DNA of 64,000 nt from Micromonospora sp. PLK6-60. Lineage in GTDB: Bacteria > Actinomycetota > Actinomycetes > Mycobacteriales > Micromonosporaceae. Each line of letters starts with the position of its first letter. Positions within the stretch are counted from its first letter, which is position 1. The notes below the pieces were generated by a model that searched no databases, was not told the origin of the DNA, and worked only from the letters and a program-made list of their open reading frames with translations. Positions 20,776 to 28,523 of the stretch are shown here, piece after piece. The DNA is taken from positions 248,001 through 312,000 of the forward strand of contig NZ_JAIOAA010000006.1 of the NCBI RefSeq assembly GCF_019890675.1. The letters run 5' to 3'. Made by a program: the position numbers and the translations under genes.

Positions 20776-20979
20776 TCAGGCGATGACGCGGACCCGCTCG
20801 GCCTGCGGACCCTTCTGCCCCTGGGCGATCTCGAACTCGACCCGCTGGCCGTCGTCGAGTGCCTTGTAACCGTCCATCTCGATCGCGGAGAAGTGGACGA
20901 AGACGTCCTGCCCGCCGTCGACGGCGATGAAGCCGTAGCCCTTTTCGGAGTTGAACCACTTCACGGTGCCCTGTGCCAC
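20776..20979 (-). CDS. Cold-shock protein, CspA family
   Basis: A 67-residue single cold-shock domain that binds single-stranded RNA and DNA. Both RNP motifs are present: KGYGFI (RNP1) and VFVHFSAI (RNP2), after the usual [12 protein letters not shown] start chosen because it gives the standard [10 protein letters not shown] terminus with GAGGAAG seven bases upstream. It is a single-gene unit with a 220-bp upstream region shared with a divergent GNAT gene; that region holds no obvious structured cold-box that I can define. Confidence 0.95.
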   Translation of the reverse strand: MAQGTVKWFNSEKGYGFIAVDGGQDVFVHFSAIEMDGYKALDDGQRVEFEIAQGQKGPQAERVRVIA

Positions 20980-21203
20980 GGTGCACTTCCTCACTCTGCG
21001 CGGCGTTCCACAACCCTCGGGACACCGGTCGGGGCCGGCACCCGGGGACCACCGTTTCCGCGATCATCGACGGTCGCTGAACCGGTGACCGAAATCGCAC
21101 GCTACACGAGGCGTGACGGCGGCGCACGACCACAAAACGGGCGGAAAGGACCGTCTCTGCCCCCGTCCCACCGGCCTGCGGTTCGCTGCGGTATGCATGC
21201 GGC

Positions 21204-21722
21204 ATGATGCGCGTTCCCGCCGAGCCGGTCGCCGTCCGCCGGGTGCGGCCGGAGGACGCCGCCCGGATGCGCGCGCTTCGGCTGGAGATGCTGGCCGACG
21301 CCCCGCTGGCCTTCCTGGAGACCCTGGCGGAGGCCGCCGCGCGGCCGCACGAGGCGTACCGGGCGCGGATCGCCGCGGTGTCGACCGGGGACCGGACGGC
21401 GCAGTTCGTCGCCGACCCGGGCGGCCGGCTGGTCGGGCACGCCGGCGGCATCGCCGCCCCGGCGGAGCCCGGGCTGACCGTGGTGTACGCCGTCTACGTC
21501 ACGCCCGCGCGCCGCGGCAGCGGCCTGCTCGGCGACCTCGTCGAGGCGGTCGCCGACTGGTCCCGGGCCAGCGGACGGCCGGAACTGATGCTGGAGGTGG
21601 TGGTCGGCAACGACCGCGCGGTCCGCGCCTACCGGCGGCTCGGTTTCACCGACACCGGCGTCCGGGTCCCCCACCCCACGGTGCCCGCCCTCCGCGAGCT
21701 CCAGATGCGCCGGGCCGCCTGA
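21204..21722 (+). CDS. GNAT acetyltransferase
   Basis: A 172-residue single GNAT domain. It carries the acetyl-CoA binding loop as YVTPARRGSGLLGDLVEAV and the terminal NDRAVRAYRRLGFTDTG, which is typical of small-molecule or protein N-acetyltransferases. Start at the first of two adjacent ATG codons. The acceptor is unknown. Confidence 0.85.
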   Translation: MMRVPAEPVAVRRVRPEDAARMRALRLEMLADAPLAFLETLAEAAARPHEAYRARIAAVSTGDRTAQFVADPGGRLVGHAGGIAAPAEPGLTVVYAVYVTPARRGSGLLGDLVEAVADWSRASGRPELMLEVVVGNDRAVRAYRRLGFTDTGVRVPHPTVPALRELQMRRAA

Positions 21723-21834
21723 CGCCCCGGCGCACTGCCCCGCCGGCAACCCGACGCCGCCTGCCGCTCCGGCGACCTGCCGCTGCGGCTGCCTGGCGCT
21801 GCGGCTGCCTGGCGCTGCGGTGCCAGCGGGCGCG

Positions 21835-21894
21835 GGTGTTAATAGGGGGCCCCGCCTATACAGAATGCGTTAAGAAGGGCCCCCTCCTTACACG
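21835..21894. repeat. 60-bp repeat element, copy 1
   Basis: Begins GGTGTTAA and ends CTTACACG, so its ends are inverted repeats (GGTGT-TAAG). Inside are two similar units, each TTAA-N2-GGGGGCCCC-type palindrome followed by CCT, joined by CAGAATGCG. It ends exactly one base before the paaN stop codon on the minus strand. Confidence 0.85.
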
Positions 21895-23568
21895 TCAGGC
21901 GGGGCGGCGGCTCTGGACGATCCGGAACCGGTTGGCCACGTACGCGCCGTCGGTGAGCGCCGAGTTGGCGGCGGCGTTGGCGCCCGAGCCGTGGAAGTCC
22001 GAGAACGCCGCCGACTGGTTGACGAACACCCCGCCGGTCAGGTTGCAGGACAGGTGCACGCCGGCGTCGATCGCCGCCGCCTCGGCCGCGTCCAGCACCG
22101 CCTCGTCGGTCGAGTAGACGCCGGCGGTCAGCGCGCCCTTCTCGCCCACCGTGTCGCGCAGCACCCGGAGGCTGTGCTCGGTGGAGTCGGTGGCGATGGC
22201 GAACGAGATCGGCCCGAACCACTCCCGCGAGTAGGTCGCGGTGTCACCCGCGTCCAGCTTCACGATGGCCGGCGTACGGACCACCGCGCCGGGGAACGCC
22301 GGGTGCTCGACGGTCCGCGACTCCAGCACCGGCTCGCCGACCTTGGTCACCTCGTCGAGGCGCTCCAGCACGCCGTCGTTGACGATCGCGCCGGTCAGCT
22401 CGACGCCCCGGGCCGGGTCGGCGGTGAGCTTGCCGACGGCCGCGGCGATCCCGGCGGCCACCTCGTCGAAGCTCTTGTGCCCCTGGTCGGTGGGGATGCC
22501 GTCCCGGGGAATCAGCAGGTTCTGCGACGTGGTGCACATCTGGCCGCTGTAGAGGGTGAGCGTGAAGCCCAGGTTGCGGCACATCCCGGCGAAGTCGTCG
22601 GTGGAGTCGACCACCACCGTGTTCAGGCCGGCCTTCTCCGTGTAGACGGCGGCCTGCCGGGCGTTGGCCTCCAGCCAGTCGCCGTACTCGGTGGAACCGG
22701 TGAAGTCGACGATCTTGACGGCCGGGTGCAGCGCCAGGGTGGAGGCGAGCTTCTCGCCGTCGGCCTCGGGGGCGAGCTGCACCAGGTTCGGGTCGAAGCC
22801 GGCCTCGGCGAGCACCTGGCGGGCGTACTTCACGGTGATCGCCAGCGGCAGCACCGCGCGGGGGTGCGGCTTGACCACCACCGGGTTGCCGGTGACCAGC
22901 GAGGCGAACAGCCCCGGGTACGAGTTCCAGGTCGGGAAGGTGTTGCAGCCGATGACCAGGGCCACCCCGCGCGGCACCACGTGGAACGTCTTGGTCATCC
23001 GCAGTGGGTCGCCCTTGCCGGCGGCCTTCTCCCAGCCGGCCGTCCCCGGGTGCCGGGTCATCTCCGCGTACGCGTAGGCGACCGCCTCCAGCGCCCGGTC
23101 CAGCGCGTGCGCGCCGCCGGCCTGGAAGGCCATCACGAAGGCCTGGCCGCTGGTGAACTGCACCGCGTTGGCCAGCTCGAAGATGTTCTTGTGCAGCCGG
23201 TCCAGGATCTCCAGGCACACCCCGGCCCGGGCCTGCGGGCCGGCGTCCCGCCAGGCCGGCAGCGCGGCGGTGGCGGCCCCCACCAGCTGGTCGGCGGTGG
23301 CGTGCGGGTAGCGGACGTCCAGCGCGACGCCGAACGGGCTCGCCTCGGTGGCGACCCGCTCACCGTCGGTCGGCTGGTCCAGCGGGAAGTCGGCGGCCAG
23401 GTACGCCTCGAAGGCGGCCTTGCCGTCGGCGGCGGCGGTCTCGCCGTACACCCGGGGGCTGGGCGACTCCGGGTAGGCGGACCAGTACCCGCGCTCCGAG
23501 ATGGCGGTCAGCGCCCGGCTGAGGGTGTCGGCGTGCCTGTCGTACAGGGGGTGCGGGGTCTCCGTCAT
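21895..23568 (-). CDS. paaN: Phenylacetic acid degradation protein PaaN (aldehyde dehydrogenase type)
   Basis: A 557-residue aldehyde-dehydrogenase-fold enzyme of the PaaN group, linked to ring-cleavage steps of phenylacetyl-CoA breakdown. Seen are the NAD-binding FTGSTEYGDWLE, the general-base region TEKAGLNTVVV and the catalytic cysteine in LYSGQMCTTSQN. It lacks the C-terminal MaoC hydratase domain of PaaZ, and its length suits the stand-alone actinobacterial PaaN. No other paa gene is in the window, so it is an isolated member. ATG 23566-23568 (MTETPHPLYDRH) is preferred to an in-frame start four codons upstream. Its stop codon directly meets a 60-bp repeat element. Confidence 0.88.
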   Translation of the reverse strand: MTETPHPLYDRHADTLSRALTAISERGYWSAYPESPSPRVYGETAAADGKAAFEAYLAADFPLDQPTDGERVATEASPFGVALDVRYPHATADQLVGAATAALPAWRDAGPQARAGVCLEILDRLHKNIFELANAVQFTSGQAFVMAFQAGGAHALDRALEAVAYAYAEMTRHPGTAGWEKAAGKGDPLRMTKTFHVVPRGVALVIGCNTFPTWNSYPGLFASLVTGNPVVVKPHPRAVLPLAITVKYARQVLAEAGFDPNLVQLAPEADGEKLASTLALHPAVKIVDFTGSTEYGDWLEANARQAAVYTEKAGLNTVVVDSTDDFAGMCRNLGFTLTLYSGQMCTTSQNLLIPRDGIPTDQGHKSFDEVAAGIAAAVGKLTADPARGVELTGAIVNDGVLERLDEVTKVGEPVLESRTVEHPAFPGAVVRTPAIVKLDAGDTATYSREWFGPISFAIATDSTEHSLRVLRDTVGEKGALTAGVYSTDEAVLDAAEAAAIDAGVHLSCNLTGGVFVNQSAAFSDFHGSGANAAANSALTDGAYVANRFRIVQSRRPA

Positions 23569-23620
23569 GCCCGCAATCATGCAACAGGTTGGCCCAGGAT
23601 CAGTAGGGCCGTGTCACAGA

Positions 23621-24640
23621 TCAGATGGTCAACTGCCAGTCCGTCCAGGCGTCCACCGGCTGGAAGCCGAGCCGCTCGTTGATCGCCACCATGTGGGTGT
23701 TCTGCGCCGCGTTCCAGGTGTCGACGACGCGCAGCGCCGGTTCGTGGTCGCGCACCTGCCGCAGGTTCTCGATCTTGACGAGCAGGCCGAGCCGGTGTCC
23801 CCGGTGCGCCGGATCGACGATGGTGATCTGCTGATACCCGTGCCAGTCGGCGTTCGGGCCCGAGTCGATCAGGGTCCAGGCGACCAACCGGCCGGTCGCC
23901 TCGTGCACCGCCGCCTGGTGGTAGCGCCGCCGGCCCCGGGCGGCCAGCGCCCGCTCGGTGCCCCGCAGCCGGTCCACGTCGACCTGCTCCGCCTCCAACA
24001 CCAGGTCGCCCGCCGGCGCGTCGGCCAGCAACCGGCCGTCGAGGTAGGCGACGTCGGCGGCGTACTCCTCGGGGGTGTCGCCCTGCCAGGCCACCAGCCG
24101 GTAGCCGGCGGCGTGCGCGCGGGCGTCGGCGGCCAGCGCGTCAAGGGTGCGCTGGTCGAGCCGGGTGACGTCCAGCCGGCGGCGTACCTCGGCCAGCGCG
24201 GGCCGGGCGCCCATCGCGGCGGCGAAGGCGCCGCCGGCCGGCGAGCGCTCGACGCCGCCGGGCAGCGCGCCGGGGGTGACCGCGACCAACCGCTTGCGGC
24301 CCTGCTCGCGGAGCACCCGCAGGCCGTGTTCGTGCAGCGCCCGGCCGACCCCGCGCCGCCGGTGGTCGGGGTGGACGACCAGGTCGGCGGTGGCGTTGCC
24401 GGTGTTCTCCAACTGCGGCAGGTCCAGGGCCAGATAGCCGGCCGGGGCGCCGTCGCGGCGGGCCAGCGCCCAGCGCGGCGCGTTGCCCGGCATCGGGTGG
24501 GTCAGCGCGGCGTCGAAGCGGCGCCGGCAGAGCGGCGGGAAGTCCGGCAGGTCGGCGGCCTGGGCGGCCACGCCGATCCGGTACGCCGCGTCGATCGCGG
24601 CCGGGTCGGTGGCGTCGAACGGCGTGACAGTCAGGGCCAT
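23621..24640 (-). CDS. Two-domain GNAT acetyltransferase
   Basis: A 339-residue protein of two GNAT folds. The first holds a good acetyl-CoA loop (LVVHPDHRRRGVGRALHEHG); the second has IVDPAHRGHRLGLLVKIENL and ends with NTHMVAINERLGFQPVDAW, a typical C-terminal strand. ATG start at 24638-24640. It lies 250 bp downstream of thrC in the same direction. A strong hairpin with a short T-run stands just 24 bases before the start, so it may be controlled by attenuation (see separate entry). Confidence 0.85.
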   Translation of the reverse strand: MALTVTPFDATDPAAIDAAYRIGVAAQAADLPDFPPLCRRRFDAALTHPMPGNAPRWALARRDGAPAGYLALDLPQLENTGNATADLVVHPDHRRRGVGRALHEHGLRVLREQGRKRLVAVTPGALPGGVERSPAGGAFAAAMGARPALAEVRRRLDVTRLDQRTLDALAADARAHAAGYRLVAWQGDTPEEYAADVAYLDGRLLADAPAGDLVLEAEQVDVDRLRGTERALAARGRRRYHQAAVHEATGRLVAWTLIDSGPNADWHGYQQITIVDPAHRGHRLGLLVKIENLRQVRDHEPALRVVDTWNAAQNTHMVAINERLGFQPVDAWTDWQLTI

Positions 24641-24664
24641 GCCGCGAGCCTGCCCCGGGAAAAG

Positions 24665-24697
24665 CGATCGGGCCAGCGATATTCGCTGGCCCGATCG
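24665..24697 (-). terminator. Strong hairpin before the GNAT start: terminator or attenuator
   Basis: Perfect 15-bp arms (CGATCGGGCCAGCGA / TCGCTGGCCCGATCG) with a 3-base loop; on the minus strand it is followed by CTTTTCCC. It could end thrC transcription, yet it lies so close to the GNAT start (24640) that no promoter fits between, so it more likely acts inside the GNAT leader. Confidence 0.75.
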
Positions 24698-24706
24698 GAG
24701 GCTGGT

Positions 24707-24819
24707 CGGGAGGGACGATCGCACAACGCCTCCGGCGCTGGGTCGTAAGAACTTGAAAAGTCTCCGGCGAAACGCCCTCCCGCACGGAGCATCTTCCGCC
24801 GTCCGAATCCTGCCGTCAA
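24707..24819 (-). promoter_or_regulatory. Possible structured leader and promoter of the GNAT gene
   Basis: On the minus strand TTGACG (complement of 24814-24819), 17 bases and GAAGAT make a weak promoter candidate. The following transcript can form a long-range stem, CGGGAGGGCG (24773-24782) with CGTCCCTCCCG (24707-24717), enclosing a small CGCC-gga-GGCG hairpin, just before the terminator-like hairpin. I do not recognise a known riboswitch or T-box here (no AGGGTGG-type box). Confidence 0.35.
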
Positions 24820-24890
24820 GTCCTCGGCGGCGGTTTTTCGCCACGGAGGGCGAATGACCACTTACCGATCGGTACGCTCCGGTCCGGCGG

Positions 24891-26180
24891 TCAGGACAGC
24901 AGGCCGCTGTCGCGGGCGGCGCGCAGCGAGGGCTTGATCCGGTGGGTGGGGCCGACCTGGGCGGCGACCGCGTCGATGGTCTTCAGGCCCTCGCCGGTGT
25001 TGAACACCACGGTCTCCGCGGTCGGGTCGAGCTTGCCGGACTCGACGAGCTTGCGCAGCACCGCGACGGTGACCCCGCCGGCGGTCTCGGCGAACACGCC
25101 GGTGGTCCGGGCCAGCAGCCGGATCCCGGCGCGGATCTCGTCGTCGTCGGCGTACTCCATCCAGCCGCCGGTGCGGCGGACCGCCTCCAGGGCGTAGAGG
25201 CCGGCCGCCGGGTCGCCGATGTTCAGCGACTTGGCGATGCCGGTGGGCTTGACCGGGGTGATGGCGTCCCGGCCGTCGTGCAGCGCGGTGGCGATCGGGT
25301 TGCAGCCGGCGGACTGGGCGCCGAAGACCTTCCAGCCCTCGGCCGGGGCCGCCACCAGGCCGATCTCGACCAGCTCGGTGAACGCCTTGTCGATCTTGGT
25401 GAGCAGCTCGCCGGAGGCCATCGGGATCACCACCTGGGCGGGGATCCGCCAGCCGAGCTGCTCGGCGACCTCGTAGCCGAGCGTCTTGGAACCCTCCGCG
25501 TAGTACGGCCGGACGTTGACGTTGACGAACGCCGTGTCCTCGAACTCGTCGGTCTCCACCAGCTCGCCGCAGAGCCGGTTCACGTCGTCGTACGAGCCGT
25601 CGACGGCGACCAGCTCGCCGCCGTAGACGGCGGTGGTGACCACCTTGCCCTGCTCCAGGTCGCCGGGGATGAACACCACCGACGGCACCCCGGCCCGGGC
25701 GGCGTGCGCGGCCACCGAGTTGGCCAGGTTGCCGGTGGAGGCGCAGGCGAAGCGGGTGAAGCCGAGCGCCCGCGCGGCGGTCAGCGCCACCGACACCACC
25801 CGGTCCTTGAACGAGTGGGTGGGGTTGGCGCTGTCGTCCTTCACCCAGAGCGGCGCGGTGAGGCCCAGCTCGGCGGCGAGGTGCGGGGCGGCCACCAGCG
25901 GGGTGAGTCCCGGGTCCAGGGTGACCCGGGTGGCCGGGTCCTGGCCGGCGGGCAGCAGCGGCGCGTACCGCCAGATGTTCTGCGGGCCGGCCTCGATCCG
26001 CTCCCGGGTGACGGCGGCCAGCGCGGTCGCGTCGTAGTCGACCTCCAGCGGGCCGAAACACTCGTAGCAGGCGTGCTGGGCGGCCAGCGGGTACCGCGCC
26101 GAACAGGCGCGGCAGACCAGGGCGCGGGCCGGGCTGGCGGTGGTGTCGATGCCGGAGACGGCGGGAAGCGTCGACGTCAT
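24891..26180 (-). CDS. thrC: Threonine synthase
   Basis: PLP enzyme converting O-phosphohomoserine to threonine. The 429-residue protein starts with a zinc-ribbon-like module (Cys23, Cys26, Cys38, Cys41) typical of the short actinobacterial/archaeal type, then the PLP lysine in NPTHSFKDR (Lys125) and the phosphate-binding ASTGNLANS loop. ATG 26178-26180. The whole 5' leader is occupied by a SAM-I riboswitch, so expression should fall when S-adenosylmethionine is plentiful. No hom or thrB is adjacent. The nearby csp and groEL recall the arrangement in Streptomyces. Confidence 0.92.
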   Translation of the reverse strand: MTSTLPAVSGIDTTASPARALVCRACSARYPLAAQHACYECFGPLEVDYDATALAAVTRERIEAGPQNIWRYAPLLPAGQDPATRVTLDPGLTPLVAAPHLAAELGLTAPLWVKDDSANPTHSFKDRVVSVALTAARALGFTRFACASTGNLANSVAAHAARAGVPSVVFIPGDLEQGKVVTTAVYGGELVAVDGSYDDVNRLCGELVETDEFEDTAFVNVNVRPYYAEGSKTLGYEVAEQLGWRIPAQVVIPMASGELLTKIDKAFTELVEIGLVAAPAEGWKVFGAQSAGCNPIATALHDGRDAITPVKPTGIAKSLNIGDPAAGLYALEAVRRTGGWMEYADDDEIRAGIRLLARTTGVFAETAGGVTVAVLRKLVESGKLDPTAETVVFNTGEGLKTIDAVAAQVGPTHRIKPSLRAARDSGLLS

Positions 26181-26193
26181 GTCGAGGAGTCCT

Positions 26194-26322
26194 CTCATCT
26201 TTCCCCGCGTCGCACCCTGCGGCGGGGACGGAATTGGCACCTGCCCGCGGTCGCTCGTCGTCGAGCGTGCGGGTGGTTGCCGGGGCGTCGTCGGGCCGTA
26301 TCCCTCAGCCCCTCTGGATGAG
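26194..26322 (-). ncRNA. SAM-I riboswitch (S-box) in the thrC leader
   Basis: On the minus strand the full S-box core is readable in order: P1 5' strand CTCATCCAGAG, GGGCTGAGGGATACGGCCC (P2 region with kink-turn GATGACG-like GACGACG), GGCAACC, the GGTGCCAATTCC block and the closing GAAAGATGAG that pairs with CTCATC. This is the conserved SAM-binding architecture. It ends 13 bases before the thrC ATG, a distance that suggests control of translation start as much as of transcription. Confidence 0.95.
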
Positions 26323-26426
26323 GTATTCAGTTGTGCCGCCGAGTCTAGGCGGCGTGCTGCCGCTCGCCCAGCCGTGATCCCAGCCTGTGAGCCACCGGCC
26401 GCCGCCACCGGCGGCGGGCGGGCAGG

Positions 26427-27407
26427 TCAGCGGGCGACCACGGCCACCGGCTCGGTGACCGCGACCGGGTCGGTGACGGCCTTCGGGCCGGGCGCGCCGG
26501 CCCGGGCGGGTGCCGGGGCCGCCGTCCGGGTGGCCAGGTTCGCGGCGACCAGGGCGGCGATGGTCAACACGGCGCCGACCAGCTCCACCGCGCCGGGCCG
26601 GTAGCCGCGGGCGATCTCGATCGCGAAGGTGGTCACCGGGACCAGGTTCATGAACAACGCGGCGTTCGCCGCACCGAGCCGGCGGGCACCGACGTTCCAG
26701 GCCAGCACCGCGACCAGCGTGCCGGGCAGCACCGCGTACGCCAGTTGCGGCGCGACCGCGACGAGGTCGGCGGCGGCCGGCGCGTGCTGCCAGCCGGCCA
26801 GGTCGGCGACCACGCTGACCGCCACCATGGCGAGGGTGCCGGCGACCGCGGTCAGCGTGGTGTAGCGCAGCGGGCTCCAGCCGCCGAACCGGCTGCCGCC
26901 GTGCGTGTAGACCGCCCACCCGATCACCCCGACGAGCATCATCAGCCCGCCGGTGCCGAACTGGCCGACGCCGTCCAGCCGGCCGCGGGTGATCACCAGG
27001 CCGACCCCGACGAGGGCGACCAGGGTGTACGCCAGCAGCGCCGGCCGGGGCCGTACCCCGTCGCGGGCCCAGCGGACCAGCTGGGTGACCAGCGGGCTGG
27101 TGGCGACGAAGAGCGCCACCTGCTGCGGCGCGGCGTACCCGAGGGCCAGGTTGGCCAGCACGTTGAAGCCGGCGAACCCGACGATGCCCAGCACCACCAC
27201 CTCGCCGGTCCGCCCGTCGGTACGCAGCCCGGCGCGGCCCTCCCGGAGCAGCAGCAGGACGACGAAGGCGGCGGTGGCCGGCAGGTACCGGGCGACGGTG
27301 AGGTTGAGCGCGTCGACCCGGCCCAGCGCGCTGGCCAGGATCGGGAACATCGCGCCCCAGCCGAGCACGGCGAGCAGCGGGAAGCCGACGGCGGACCGAG
27401 AGCGCAT
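26427..27407 (-). CDS. EamA/DMT family exporter
   Basis: A 326-residue membrane protein with ten predicted helices in two EamA repeats, the drug/metabolite transporter fold. GWGAMFPILASALGR opens the first repeat and LNLVPVTTFAIEIARGYRPGAVELVGAVLTIAALV closes the second, both typical. A charged Pro/Ala-rich tail of 30 residues follows. AGGAG precedes the ATG. It is divergent from an ArsR-type regulator across two matching operators, so that regulator very likely represses it. Substrate unknown, perhaps an amino acid or antimicrobial. Confidence 0.87.
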   Translation of the reverse strand: MRSRSAVGFPLLAVLGWGAMFPILASALGRVDALNLTVARYLPATAAFVVLLLLREGRAGLRTDGRTGEVVVLGIVGFAGFNVLANLALGYAAPQQVALFVATSPLVTQLVRWARDGVRPRPALLAYTLVALVGVGLVITRGRLDGVGQFGTGGLMMLVGVIGWAVYTHGGSRFGGWSPLRYTTLTAVAGTLAMVAVSVVADLAGWQHAPAAADLVAVAPQLAYAVLPGTLVAVLAWNVGARRLGAANAALFMNLVPVTTFAIEIARGYRPGAVELVGAVLTIAALVAANLATRTAAPAPARAGAPGPKAVTDPVAVTEPVAVVAR

Positions 27408-27418
27408 CACAGCTCCTA

Positions 27419-27438
27419 TGTTCGAGTACGATCGAACT
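27419..27438. promoter_or_regulatory. Operator copy A of the ArsR-EamA intergenic region
   Basis: TGTTCGA-N6-TCGAACT, a 20-bp inverted repeat close to the EamA start. It shares its arms with copy B at 27461-27480; only the last base departs from symmetry. Confidence 0.65.
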
Positions 27439-27460
27439 AACGGGATCGACCCTAGGAGCT

Positions 27461-27480
27461 TGTTCGACGAAAGTCGAACA
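27461..27480. promoter_or_regulatory. Operator copy B of the ArsR-EamA intergenic region
   Basis: TGTTCGAC-gaaa-GTCGAACA, a perfect inverted repeat with 8-bp arms, 18 bp before the regulator start. Its centre is 42 bp (four helical turns) from copy A, which places both on the same face of DNA. Confidence 0.75.
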
Positions 27481-27497
27481 TCGGTTACCATGGTCAC

Positions 27498-27803
27498 ATG
27501 GAGCTGCACGAACCCGAACTGCGCGAGGTGCCGGTGACCGCCGTCCTGTCGGCGCTCGCCGACGACGTACGGCTGGAGATCGTGCGCGCGCTGGCCGGGG
27601 GCGACGAGCGGATCTGCGGCACCTTCGAGCTGGGCGTCGCCAAGGCCACCCGGAGCCACCACTTCAAGGTGCTGCGCGAGGCGGGCCTGACCCGGACCCG
27701 GGTCGCCGGCACCAGCCGGTACGTCCGGCTGCGCCGCGACGAGCTGGAGCGGGCCTACCCGGGCCTGCTCGACGCGGTCCTCGCCGCCCCGACCCGGCCC
27801 TGA
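27498..27803 (+). CDS. ArsR-type winged-helix transcriptional regulator
   Basis: A 101-residue winged-helix protein of the ArsR/HTH_20 class. The recognition helix region reads VAKATRSHHFKVLREAGLTRTR, followed by a wing AGTSRYVRLRRDELERAYPG. No Cys pair for metal sensing is present (the only cysteine is in RICGTF), so it probably senses an organic ligand or redox cue, or works like the LplR/ArsR-type repressors that control exporters. It is divergent from the EamA exporter with two identical-arm operators between, a standard autoregulated repressor-exporter pair. Confidence 0.88.
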   Translation: MELHEPELREVPVTAVLSALADDVRLEIVRALAGGDERICGTFELGVAKATRSHHFKVLREAGLTRTRVAGTSRYVRLRRDELERAYPGLLDAVLAAPTRP

Positions 27804-27893
27804 CCCGCGCGGCCGCCGGCCCGCCCCTCGGGTGCGGTTGCGGCCGTCCCGGCGACCACAAACGCACCCGAGGCGGGCACTCGGCGGCGGGAC

Positions 27894-28343
27894 TCAGGCG
27901 GGAACGGACGCGCCGGAGTCGGGGGTGGCGTCCACCAGCGCGGCGCGGCGGCGGGACAGCAGGGCGTCGAGCGCCCAGCTGCCCGGGCCGAGCACCGCGA
28001 CCAGCAGGAACGACCAGCAGAAGAGCGCGGCCAGCTCACCGCCGTTGCGCAGCGGCAGCAGATCGTGCGGCTGGTGCACCACGAAGTACGCGTATGCCAT
28101 CGAGCCGGAGGCGAGCAGCGCGGCGGGCCGGGTGACCAGCCCGACCAGCACCAGCGCGCCGCAGACCAGCTGGATCAACGCGGCCCACCAGCCGGGCCAG
28201 GCGCCGAGCGGGATCGCCCCGCCGGTGGCCGGGTTGCCGCCGAGGACGCCGAAGATCGACGCCGCGCCGTGGCACACGAAGAGCACGCCGGTGACGATGC
28301 GGAACAGGGAGAGTACGGGGCCGTTCAACTGCGCCGGGATCAT
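27894..28343 (-). CDS. DoxX family membrane protein
   Basis: A 149-residue protein with four hydrophobic helices of the DoxX/SURF4-like family. It contains SLFRIVTGVLFVCHGAASIFG at the N terminus and the conserved GGELAALFCWSFLLVAVLGPG. Members are associated with quinone or thiosulphate oxidation and with redox homeostasis; a specific role is not predictable here. AGGAGG precedes the ATG. Confidence 0.85.
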   Translation of the reverse strand: MIPAQLNGPVLSLFRIVTGVLFVCHGAASIFGVLGGNPATGGAIPLGAWPGWWAALIQLVCGALVLVGLVTRPAALLASGSMAYAYFVVHQPHDLLPLRNGGELAALFCWSFLLVAVLGPGSWALDALLSRRRAALVDATPDSGASVPA

Positions 28344-28463
28344 GGAAAGCCCTCCTGGGACGGGTATCGGACGAGCTCCAGGATGGCGGGCCGGGAGATT
28401 GAAGTTAATCGAATCCTTGCGTGCGGGACAATCCCATGGGAACGCTCCCATGATGTGGGCGCC

Positions 28464-28523
28464 GGTGTTAAGCGGAGCCCCCTCCTCTACCGAATGCGTT
28501 AAGCGGGGGCCCTTGCTTTCACC
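28464..28523. repeat. 60-bp repeat element, copy 2
   Basis: Begins GGTGTTAAGC and ends CTTTCACC; two GGGGCCC-type units joined by TACCGAATGCG. Its last base is immediately followed by the stop codon of the ABC permease on the minus strand. Confidence 0.85.

Noticed and set aside
24699..24880. T-box riboswitch or small stable RNA in the thrC-GNAT gap
   Set aside because: A TCGTCCCTCCC run resembles the T-box terminator side, but no AGGGTGG-NACCGCG box or specifier stem is found, and no match to SRP, 6S or tmRNA cores.
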